Shown here piece after piece: positions 22,171-28,419 of a DNA stretch of 28,419 nt. The DNA lies in NCBI GenBank assembly GCA_038323315.1, contig JBBQGU010000009.1:1-28419 (forward strand), in the 5' to 3' direction. The stretch is from Stagnihabitans sp038323315 (GTDB lineage Bacteria; Pseudomonadota; Alphaproteobacteria; Rhodobacterales; Rhodobacteraceae). A model generated the notes under the pieces. That model did not search any database. It had not been told where the DNA came from and saw only the letters and a program-made list of their open reading frames with translations. The position numbers and the translations under genes are program-made. How positions within the stretch are numbered: the first letter of the stretch is position 1; every line of letters begins with the position of its first letter.

Positions 22171-22869
22171 ATGGATAGCAAACCCATCGACATCAGAACA
22201 TCTGCGCTGATTTCGGATGATGACGAATTTTTCCGGGTAGCCCTGAGCAGCGTCCTCAGCGACCGGCTCGGATTTTCCGAAGTGATCCAGACCGCCAACT
22301 TTGATGCGGCGGTGGACCAGCTTTCAGGTGGCGGCCACAATGTCCAGTTGGCGCTGTTTGACCTCAATATGCCGGGGATGGACAACTGGCAGAACCTCAG
22401 GACGGTGCGGGAAAGTTTCCCCTCGCTGCGGGTCGCGGTCGTTTGGGGTTAGCAGGATCGAAACCATATACAGTTTGCGCGCCGTATAGGGGTGCACCGC
22501 TATATAAACAAGGGGCTCGGCATCTCGGAACTGACGCGCGCGCTGCACTCAATTTGTGCGGGGACCGTCTATCTGCCACCGTTTTTGCCCGATATTTCAA
22601 TTGCCCGGCACCATCCTGCGGCGCTGCCGAATTCCGGGTCTGGACAGCCGACCGGCGAAGGGTACCTGAAAGACTTCACACCCCGTCAGCGCGAAGTCTT
22701 GGTGCTGCTGGTCGAAGGCAAGTCGAACAAAGCCATGGCACGTGCCTTGAATTTGAGCGAGGGAACGGTCAAATTCCACCTTTCGGCCGTGTTCCGCAAT
22801 CTGGGTTCGGCCAATCGCGTGGAAGCAGCCACCTCTGCGGCACGTCTGCTGGACCAAAGGCGGCTTTAG
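22171..22869 (+). pseudogene. NarL/LuxR-type response regulator, disrupted by two indels
   Basis: The receiver domain opens with ALISDDDEFF and the phospho-acceptor in LALFDLNMPGMD. The C-terminal LuxR helix-turn-helix is complete (FTPRQREVLVLLVEGKSNKA, then LNLSEGTVKFHLS). In the first frame a TAG stops translation at 22450. Between about 22442 and 22486 the second frame reads GVSRIETIYSLRAV, which continues the receiver. From 22489 the first frame resumes with GVHRYINKG. The simplest account is one extra base in GTTTGGGG (22441-22447) and a two-base TA duplication in GTATA (22484-22488), summing to three bases. Both frames meet a stop (22450 and 22487). Sequencing errors at two places could also explain it. 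GTG 22138 is an alternative start. Confidence 0.8.
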
Positions 22870-22997
22870 GAACCCTGATTTTTGAACAGGACTGTCTTGG
22901 CAGGCGGAACAGGATAGCCGAGTTCTCCAGGTTCCAAACTGCCCCCCACCAAACCCCCAGTTTCACAAACCCGAACCTTTTCATACCCTTAGACCCC

Positions 22998-23013
22998 CTC
23001 CCACATGTGGGAG
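22998..23013. repeat. Perfect 16-base palindrome
   Basis: CTCCCACATGTGGGAG is a perfect palindrome with no loop, 80 bases upstream of the CoA-transferase-family start, in a 224-base gap. There is no T-tract, which argues for a protein-binding site over a terminator. The rest of 22870-23093 is C-rich and shows no gene. Confidence 0.4.
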
Positions 23014-23093
23014 CCCCCCACCCTCGTTTTTCGCTATCCCCCCACCCTCATCTCATGCATGGTTAAATAACCCCTTTTTGGGAGGAGGGACCG

Positions 23094-24425
23094 ATGCCAA
23101 GACAAATCCAGACCCCCAGCCAACCCATCACCGCAGACCAGGCGGCAGCCATGGTCCGGCCCGGCATGTGGCTCGATTATGGGGCGGGCGTTTGTCAGCC
23201 CGATGCCTTTGACACAGCCCTCGCCGCCCGCGCCCACGATCTGACCCGCGTCAAGATCCGGTCCTGCCTGTCGACCCGCCCCCGCGCCATCATGGCCGCC
23301 GATCCAGAAGGCGCGCGTTTCTTCTGGTTCTCCACCCATTTCGGCGGCCACGACCGCAAGCTGCACGATCAGGGGATCGGGCATTATCTGCCCGTGAACC
23401 TTGGAGAAATCCCCGATTACTACCGCCGCTTCATCGACCCGGTCGACATCGTGATCTTGAAATGCGCCCCACTGGACAAGGACGGCTACTTCAACTTCGG
23501 CCCCGCCAACCTGTGGCACGCCGCGGTGATCGAGCGCGCCAAACTGGTGATCGTCGAGGAATGCGCCGCCATGCCCCATGTCTGCGGCCCCGGTTCGGGC
23601 GTGCATTTCACGGATGTCGATTACCTGATCCCGGGCGACGGCAAACCTCTGCCAGAACTGCCCAAAGGTGCCGCAACCGATGTTGACCGCGCCGTGGCCC
23701 GCCTGGTCGCGGCGGAACTGGAGGACGGCGACTGCCTGCAGATCGGCATCGGCGGCATGCCCAACGCGGTTTGCTCCCTGCTGAAAGACAGCACCATCGC
23801 CGACCTTGGCATCCATACCGAGATGCTGACCGACGGCATCATCGACCTGTACAACGCCGGCAAGATCACCGGCGCACGCAAGCAGATCAACCGCGAAAAG
23901 ATCGTCTGCAGCTTTGGCCTTGGCAGCCAGTACATGTACGATGCCATCCACAACAACCCGGATATCGAGTTTCATGCCGTAGACCACACCAACCTGCCCC
24001 ACATCATCATGCAAAACACTGCAGTCAAGGCGATCAACAACACAACCCAGATCGACCTGCAGGGCCAGGCGGCCTCGGAATCCGACGGCCATCGCCATAT
24101 CTCGGGCACGGGGGGGCAGTTGCAGTTCATGCGCGGCGCCTATGCCAGCCGGGGCGGTAAAAGCTTCATGTGCCTCGCCTCGACCTACGACAAGCGCGGT
24201 GAGCGGCGCAGCCGGATCGTCACCGCCCTGACCCGCGGCAACATCGTGACCACCCCGCGCACCGACATGATGTATGTCGTGACCGAATACGGCATTGCCA
24301 ACCTGAAAGGCCGCACTGTGGCCGAGCGTGCGCATCTGCTGATCGCACTTTCGCACCCCGATTTCCGCGAGGCGTTGGAGCGGGAGGCGTATGAGGCCCA
24401 CCTGATCCCGCGCGGATTTTTCTAA
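23094..24425 (+). CDS. Acetyl-CoA hydrolase/transferase family protein
   Basis: This 443-residue enzyme belongs to the family containing 4-hydroxybutyrate, butyryl- and succinyl-CoA:acetate CoA-transferases and acetyl-CoA hydrolases. Visible hallmarks are the glycine-rich LQIGIGGMPNAV (215-226), the probable catalytic glutamate E243 in GIHTEMLTDG, which forms the glutamyl-CoA thioester, and the CoA-binding SGTGGQLQFMRGA (337-349). It also has TPRTDMMYVVTEYGIA, a conserved C-terminal block. Length is normal. A strong GGAGGAGGG precedes the ATG. The gene is alone on the plus strand and ends in a stop that overlaps the stop of the convergent gene by two bases. The acyl substrate cannot be predicted from this context. 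Confidence 0.88.
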   Translation: MPRQIQTPSQPITADQAAAMVRPGMWLDYGAGVCQPDAFDTALAARAHDLTRVKIRSCLSTRPRAIMAADPEGARFFWFSTHFGGHDRKLHDQGIGHYLPVNLGEIPDYYRRFIDPVDIVILKCAPLDKDGYFNFGPANLWHAAVIERAKLVIVEECAAMPHVCGPGSGVHFTDVDYLIPGDGKPLPELPKGAATDVDRAVARLVAAELEDGDCLQIGIGGMPNAVCSLLKDSTIADLGIHTEMLTDGIIDLYNAGKITGARKQINREKIVCSFGLGSQYMYDAIHNNPDIEFHAVDHTNLPHIIMQNTAVKAINNTTQIDLQGQAASESDGHRHISGTGGQLQFMRGAYASRGGKSFMCLASTYDKRGERRSRIVTALTRGNIVTTPRTDMMYVVTEYGIANLKGRTVAERAHLLIALSHPDFREALEREAYEAHLIPRGFF

Positions 24426-25885
24426 GGCGCCGCCACCGTGAAAGGCGCGACGGCCAGCACCTGATAGTGGTCGTCGAACATCAGCCAGGCTTCATAGTCA
24501 CCGGGCGTCAACTCCTCATACAGTTCAGCGGCGGGGAAGGTCAGGCTGCCGTTGATCCGAGCGCCGGTATAGGCAAAGCCGAGGTAGTTATAGACCGACG
24601 GCTCCCCCACCTTATAAATGCCGACCCAATCGAGTTTGAACCCTTGTGCGCCTTTGAACTCCAGCGGAATATCTCCACCGCTCACCACCTGGGCGGTAAC
24701 GGTCAGGCTGGCCTTGCCATCCGCAGGAACCACCGAGAACCGCGTGCGGGCGCGTTCTTGGCCATCCGTCGTCAGCACGGCGTCATAATCGCCAACCGGA
24801 AGGTCGGCGCTGGAAAGCCGGATCGTGGGCCGGTCGGCTGGGTCGACATCGGCGATGCCGGTCAGGGGTATATCGGACCCCCTCGCCATGATCATCGCGG
24901 AATAGGTGCTGCCGTTCGGAATTGCGACGCGCAGGACCAGACTGTCCCCCTGCCGCACCGGACGCGGCTCGACCGTGATCAGCGGCGGTGCGTCCATCGG
25001 AGTGACCGCGACCGTGGTCAGCACGGCGCGGTGATCAGATGGCCAGGGCGTGATCTGCAACCCGTTCTGCGGATTCCCCGCCTCGCCCATCACAACCGAG
25101 GACAGCGGCTGCATATTGGCGGTCCAGACAAAGTCGATACGGTCGAAGGTCTCGTTGGCGGGCAGGTAGGGATAGGGCCGGCCGGGGGTCCAGGTGATGC
25201 CGAGATGCGTTGGGTCGGGATGGACCGCGCGGAAACTGTCGGTAAATCCGGCATCCTCCATCGCCTTTGACAGTGGCCAGACAACCTGAGGCTGTTTAGC
25301 CTGCCAGTCTTGCCAAGATGGCGCATTGAAATCACCGGTCAAAATCAAGGGCACGCCCTTTTCGATCAGGGGTTTCAACCCGTCGATCAGCGCCCGCGCT
25401 TCGGGCATCCGCGTGTCCGCCTCGTTCTGCAATGCCTCCTCGATGGTTTTGCCATCGCGGAGCATTTCGGGGCCGTAGGGGTCAGAGGTCAGGTGGGTGT
25501 TGGCGACGGCCACCACCTTGCCGGGTTCAACCTCGATCCAGGCGTGGATGGCATCGGGGTCAAGGCCTGCTATGGAATACGGTGGTGCGTCGGTTGTGGT
25601 CGTTTCGCCTGAGGCGGAGTCGAAGATCGGGTATTTGGAGATGATGTGACGGCGTTGGTCGGCATAGGGATAACCTGCGAGGGCGGCGATCTGCAGGGTT
25701 TTTCCATCAGGTTCCTGCAATCCGACCACATCGGCATCGGCCAGCTGGATCGCCTTGATCACGCTGGCAAAGCTGACCTGATCGCCACCATACCAGATGT
25801 TGAAGGTCAGGATTTTCAGCTGGATCGGCTCAGCGGCAGCCGGACTGGCGGCAAGAGCCAGGGTAATCATTAGGGTGCGCAACAT
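24422..25885 (-). CDS. Secreted endonuclease/exonuclease/phosphatase-family protein
   Basis: This 487-residue protein has a signal peptide (MLRTLMITLALAASPAAA, cut before EP) and an N-terminal EEP catalytic domain (about 20-297). Motifs seen in order: LTFNIWYGGD (N29), VGLQEPDG (E58), ANTHLTSD (H131), LTGDFNAPSW (D185, N187), FDRIDFVW, and WPSDHRAVLT (S283, D284, H285). All metal and catalytic residues are in place, so phosphodiesterase or phosphatase activity is expected in the periplasm or outside. Residues of about 300-487 form two beta-rich Ig-like domains not needed for catalysis. The start at 25885 has AAAGGA upstream; the frame is open to 26020, but the signal peptide fixes the start. 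It stands alone, so its substrate (DNA, phospholipid or a small phosphodiester) is unknown. Confidence 0.85.
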   Translation of the reverse strand: MLRTLMITLALAASPAAAEPIQLKILTFNIWYGGDQVSFASVIKAIQLADADVVGLQEPDGKTLQIAALAGYPYADQRRHIISKYPIFDSASGETTTTDAPPYSIAGLDPDAIHAWIEVEPGKVVAVANTHLTSDPYGPEMLRDGKTIEEALQNEADTRMPEARALIDGLKPLIEKGVPLILTGDFNAPSWQDWQAKQPQVVWPLSKAMEDAGFTDSFRAVHPDPTHLGITWTPGRPYPYLPANETFDRIDFVWTANMQPLSSVVMGEAGNPQNGLQITPWPSDHRAVLTTVAVTPMDAPPLITVEPRPVRQGDSLVLRVAIPNGSTYSAMIMARGSDIPLTGIADVDPADRPTIRLSSADLPVGDYDAVLTTDGQERARTRFSVVPADGKASLTVTAQVVSGGDIPLEFKGAQGFKLDWVGIYKVGEPSVYNYLGFAYTGARINGSLTFPAAELYEELTPGDYEAWLMFDDHYQVLAVAPFTVAAP

Positions 25886-25964
25886 GACGGATGTCCTTTG
25901 GGCTTGATTACCCGCATCACACCAAACAAAAGCAACAAACGGATGATGAATTGCCCCAGCCATT

Positions 25965-26000
25965 AAAAAAACGGCCCAGGCGGGGAGGACGCCTGGGCCG
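25965..26000 (-). terminator. Rho-independent terminator of glnK-amtB
   Basis: On the minus strand a perfect 11-base-pair stem (CGGCCCAGGCG/CGCCTGGGCCG, 25972-26000) with a seven-base loop is followed by seven T residues (A-run at 25965-25971 on the plus strand). It begins 47 bases after the amtB stop codon. Confidence 0.92.
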
Positions 26001-26047
26001 CTCGCAGTTTGTCGGGGCATGGGAGGCGGCTTGCCCCGGCTGGTTCC

Positions 26048-27571
26048 TTACATGTTATAGGCGCGCTCGCCATGCTCGGCCACATCGAGGCCCTCACGTT
26101 CCACGTCATGCACGACGCGCAGACCCATGAGCAGATCTACCAGTTTGAACAGGATGAATGAACCGATGCCCGAGAAGGCGATGGTGAACAGCACGGCCTT
26201 GATCTGCGCTGTCAACATAAAGCCCATGTCATAGACACCAACCTGCAACGTACCCGGAACCGAGGTGTAGTCCGGGATACCCGCCCCGCCCAACGCCGGG
26301 TTGACCAGAATACCGGTCGCAATGGCGCCGATGATGCCACCCAGACCGTGGATGCCGAAGACATCCAGGCTGTCGTCCAGATTGAGCATGTTCTTGACAT
26401 AGGCCACGAACAGAAAACAGACGACACCCGCAAACAATCCCAGCGCAAGCGCGCCCATCGGCCCGGCAAAGCCCGCAGCCGGAGTGACGGCCACCAAACC
26501 AGTCACCACGCCCGAGACCAGACCAAGCAGCGACGGTTTCCCTTTCATCACCCATTCCGCAAACATCCAGGCGACACCGGCGCCCGCGGTGGCCACGAAG
26601 GTATTCATGATGGCCAGCGACGTGACGGCGTTCGATTCAAGATTGGACCCGGCGTTGAAACCGAACCAACCGACCCACAGCAATGCGCCACCGATCATCG
26701 TCATCGTCAGCGAATGCGGAGCCATCGACTCTTTGCCATAGCCCACGCGCTTGCCCAGCACGATGCAGCCCACCAGACCAGCCACACCGGCATTGATGTG
26801 CACCACCGTGCCACCGGCAAAGTCCAGCGCGCCCCAGTTCCACAGCATGCCATTTGCGGCCAGATTGGCGGCGGCAGCTTCGGCACCGGCTGTATCACCG
26901 GCGGCTTCGGCAATCAGCTTCAGCGTCTGTTGTTCGGCGAGGAAGTCCGGACCACCCCACCACCACACCATGTGGGCCATCGGGAAGTAGATCAACGTCA
27001 CCCAGAGGATCGAGAACACAAGAAGCGACGAGAACTTTATCCGCTCTGCAAAAGCACCCACGATCAGCGCGGGGGTGATCATCGCAAAGGTCATCTGGAA
27101 GGCTATGAAGGTATATTCAGGCAGCCAGACCCCGTTGGTGAAGGTCGGAACCAGCGTGGTTGCGTCAACTCCCGCAAGGAAAACCTTCGAGAGCCCGCCG
27201 ACATAGGCGTCCATCGACCCGCCATAGGTAAACGCGAGCGAATAGCCATAGGTCACATAGATGATGCAGACCACGGACGAAATCGCGAAAACCTGGGTCA
27301 GCATCGACAGCATGTTCTTGGTGCGAACAAGGCCGCCGTAAAACAGCGCAAGTCCAGGAACCGTCATTAAAAGAACCAGCACGGTGGCAATGCTCATCCA
27401 TGCGACATCGCCGTTGTTGACACTCTTTTCGTAAACATACGGCACCAGAGTTGCGGCTTCGGTCGTGGCGGCGGCAGCCTCGGTTGTCGCTTCCTGCGCC
27501 CAGACCGGCAGGGCGGCGATCAGCGCTGCAGGCAGCGCGGATAGGCCAAAGAGATTTGTCTTGTTGATCAT
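26048..27571 (-). CDS. amtB: Ammonium transporter AmtB
   Basis: This 507-residue channel-type ammonium transporter of the inner membrane has a cleavable signal peptide (to about residue 25, AQEA) followed by an Ala/Thr-rich stretch and eleven expected membrane helices. The pore twin histidines are H258 in GGTVVHINAG and H408 in VFGIHGLGG. LFYGGLVRTKN and GGALLWVGWFGFNAGS are classic Amt blocks. An extra segment of about 35 residues (207-242, Ala/Glu-rich) sits in the loop after MVWWWGGPDFL, longer than in E. coli AmtB. The C-terminal tail (LRVVHDVEREGLDVAEHGERAY) is the P-II interaction region. It lies 30 bases downstream of glnK, the usual regulatory pair. Confidence 0.96.
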   Translation of the reverse strand: MINKTNLFGLSALPAALIAALPVWAQEATTEAAAATTEAATLVPYVYEKSVNNGDVAWMSIATVLVLLMTVPGLALFYGGLVRTKNMLSMLTQVFAISSVVCIIYVTYGYSLAFTYGGSMDAYVGGLSKVFLAGVDATTLVPTFTNGVWLPEYTFIAFQMTFAMITPALIVGAFAERIKFSSLLVFSILWVTLIYFPMAHMVWWWGGPDFLAEQQTLKLIAEAAGDTAGAEAAAANLAANGMLWNWGALDFAGGTVVHINAGVAGLVGCIVLGKRVGYGKESMAPHSLTMTMIGGALLWVGWFGFNAGSNLESNAVTSLAIMNTFVATAGAGVAWMFAEWVMKGKPSLLGLVSGVVTGLVAVTPAAGFAGPMGALALGLFAGVVCFLFVAYVKNMLNLDDSLDVFGIHGLGGIIGAIATGILVNPALGGAGIPDYTSVPGTLQVGVYDMGFMLTAQIKAVLFTIAFSGIGSFILFKLVDLLMGLRVVHDVEREGLDVAEHGERAYNM

Positions 27572-27601
27572 TTTCTTGATTTCCCCTGTTCCGCGGCGGT
27601 A

Positions 27602-27940
27602 TTAAAGCGCGTCATCGTTGGTTTCGCCGGTACGCACGCGCACGGCCTGTTGCACGTCCAGCACGAAAATCTTGCCGTCGCCGATCTTGTTGGTGCGCGC
27701 CGTCTTGGTGATGGTATCCACGACCTGATCGGCCAAGGCATCGGCCACGACAATCTCCAGCCGCATCTTGGGCACGAAGTTCACGGCATATTCAGCGCCC
27801 CGGTAAATCTCGGTATGGCCTGACTGCATCCCGAAGCCCTTTATCTCGGTCACCATCATCCCGCGCACCCCGATCGTCGTCAGTGCCTCGCGCACTTCCT
27901 CAAGCTTGAACGGCTTGATTGCCGCAATAATGAGTTTCAC
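27602..27940 (-). CDS. glnK: Nitrogen regulatory protein P-II
   Basis: This trimeric P-II signal protein has 112 residues when started at GTG 27940, which gives the canonical length and the canonical MKLIIAAIKPFK start, with GAGAGG eight bases upstream. A GTG at 27949 would add three residues. The T-loop carries the uridylylation tyrosine Y51 in YRGAEYAVNF, and the ATP/2-oxoglutarate-binding B-loop follows as TKTARTNKIGDGKIFV. Linkage to amtB, 30 bases downstream, identifies it as the GlnK type: under ammonium sufficiency it binds and closes AmtB. Regulation by NtrC under nitrogen limitation is usual for this operon; an imperfect motif upstream (28052-28068) may be relevant. Confidence 0.95.
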   Translation of the reverse strand: MKLIIAAIKPFKLEEVREALTTIGVRGMMVTEIKGFGMQSGHTEIYRGAEYAVNFVPKMRLEIVVADALADQVVDTITKTARTNKIGDGKIFVLDVQQAVRVRTGETNDDAL

Positions 27941-28051
27941 GTCGTACACCTCTCGTTAAGCGACCCTTGCGGGCGTTGCAGACCAATGGGGGACCATCGC
28001 GCCTGTAGCACAAGCGGTGCGCGGGCGTTGAACCGGCGGCAAACCGCACAA

Positions 28052-28075
28052 TTGCACATTTTTTGCACTTATAAT
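28052..28075. promoter_or_regulatory. TTGCAC direct repeat and -10-like TATAAT between glnK and the PBP gene
   Basis: TTGCAC occurs at 28052-28057 and 28063-28068, eleven bases (one helical turn) apart. The same bases form an imperfect palindrome TGCACATTTTTTGCA (28053-28067), loosely like an NtrC site. TATAAT at 28070-28075 is a perfect -10 hexamer on the plus strand but has no good -35. No sigma54 promoter was recognised for glnK. The rest of 27941-28192 shows nothing else. Confidence 0.3.
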
Positions 28076-28192
28076 TACCGATGTCTAAAAATTAATCGAT
28101 TTATGGCCACGAATCGGCAATGCTCGCGCTCCACATATTGTAAAAGGCAGGTTAAGGTTCCGGCAAAAGAAACTGTTGGGCGGCAGAGCAGG

Positions 28193-28419
28193 ATGAAATC
28201 ACCAAGCAAGGGGCGGCCCATGGTGGCCGACAAGCGGTATGCCGTTTCTGCGGCGTCCGCGCGGCGTCCGGCTTTTGCACCACCACCCAAAACGCCACCC
28301 AAAACGCCGGCCAAGACGCCGCCCAAGGCGCCGGCCAGCACGCGTCGCCGCACACCCGCAAAGCCCAGACGCGGCATCATCGCGCGGTTCTTCCTGTTTA
28401 TCTGGGCGGTCATCTGGGC
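28193..28419 (+). CDS. N-terminus of a probable class A penicillin-binding protein (partial)
   Basis: The first 75 codons are present and the gene runs off the window. The visible part is a basic, proline-rich cytoplasmic tail with repeated P-K-T-P units (about residues 31-46), then TRRRTPAKPRRGIIARFFLFIWAVIW, the start of a membrane anchor. Such a charged tail with Trp-rich anchor is typical of PBP1A/transglycosylase proteins of Rhodobacteraceae, but the catalytic domains are outside the window, so this is a tentative call. The ATG at 28193 has a poorly spaced AGG; the ATG at 28220 has AAGGGG six bases upstream and may be the true start. A TATAAT lies 118 bases upstream of 28193. Confidence 0.55.
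   Translation, partial: MKSPSKGRPMVADKRYAVSAASARRPAFAPPPKTPPKTPAKTPPKAPASTRRRTPAKPRRGIIARFFLFIWAVIW

Noticed and set aside
22443..23066. Plus-strand frame of 207 codons overlapping the broken response regulator in frame 3
   Set aside because: Its translation resembles nothing, while frames 1 and 2 together give a continuous receiver and LuxR domain.
23034..24401. Minus-strand frame of 455 codons opposite the CoA-transferase-family gene
   Set aside because: No domain or ribosome-binding site is seen, and the plus-strand gene is complete with strong family motifs.
27941..28070. Sigma54 promoter for glnK
   Set aside because: I looked for TGGCAC-N5-TTGC and relaxed GG-N10-GC forms on the minus strand and found only one minimal GG-N10-GC without the other conserved bases.

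Overview
The window is a high-GC stretch of chromosome-like DNA with dense coding and no mobile element, rRNA, tRNA or CRISPR array that I could support. The protein set points to an alphaproteobacterium, most likely Rhodobacterales/Rhodobacteraceae. It holds a Tad pilus locus of alphaproteobacterial type, a glnK-amtB pair read away from a class A penicillin-binding protein gene, orphan OmpR/Hpt signalling genes and sugar-acid catabolism with a LacI repressor. This placement is inferred from gene content; no marker gene is present.

Layout. (1) 147-2422 (+): a two-gene translationally coupled unit, an APH/HYKK-type small-molecule kinase followed by a class III PLP enzyme, the pattern expected for a kinase plus phospho-lyase acting on a hydroxylated amine or amino acid. 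(2) 2438-6299: a four-carbon sugar-acid (tetronate) module. An HIBADH-family dehydrogenase, otnC and otnK lie on the minus strand and otnI is divergent on the plus strand. Together they can take a 2-hydroxy tetronate through 2-oxo and 3-oxo tetronate and its 4-phosphate to dihydroxyacetone phosphate. (3) 6296-8040 (-): an aldo/keto reductase and a one-cysteine Asp/Glu-racemase-family protein. (4) 8041-10396: an intergenic region with a LacI-like palindrome, an extended SDR with a clear terminator, and a LacI-family regulator that probably controls these catabolic units. (5) 10428-10885: a small PRC-barrel protein with an EcfG-type general-stress promoter signature. (6) 10935-12317: an OmpR-type response regulator and an Hpt protein, head to head.

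(7) 12355-21940: a Tad/Flp pilus locus. Minus-strand order of transcription is flp (a 54-residue pilin), cpaA/tadV, cpaB/rcpC, cpaE/tadZ, cpaF/tadA, tadB, tadC and a TadG-like protein. Two TadE-type pseudopilins and a stand-alone CpaC N-terminal-domain protein are divergent on the plus strand. No secretin, TadD or OmpA-like partner is visible. (8) 22171-22869: a NarL/LuxR-type response regulator broken by two compensating indels. (9) 23094-25885: an acetyl-CoA hydrolase/transferase-family enzyme convergent with a secreted endonuclease/exonuclease/phosphatase-family protein. (10) 25965-27940 (-): glnK-amtB, ammonium sensing and uptake, with a strong terminator. (11) 28193 to the end: the N-terminus of a probable class A penicillin-binding protein.

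The most noteworthy items are the secretin-less Tad locus with its detached CpaC N-domain, the response-regulator pseudogene beside it, the YihU-like Arg-Thr substrate loop of the dehydrogenase in the tetronate cluster, the GGAAC-N16-CGTT promoter of the PRC-barrel gene, and the palindrome that may be the LacI operator.
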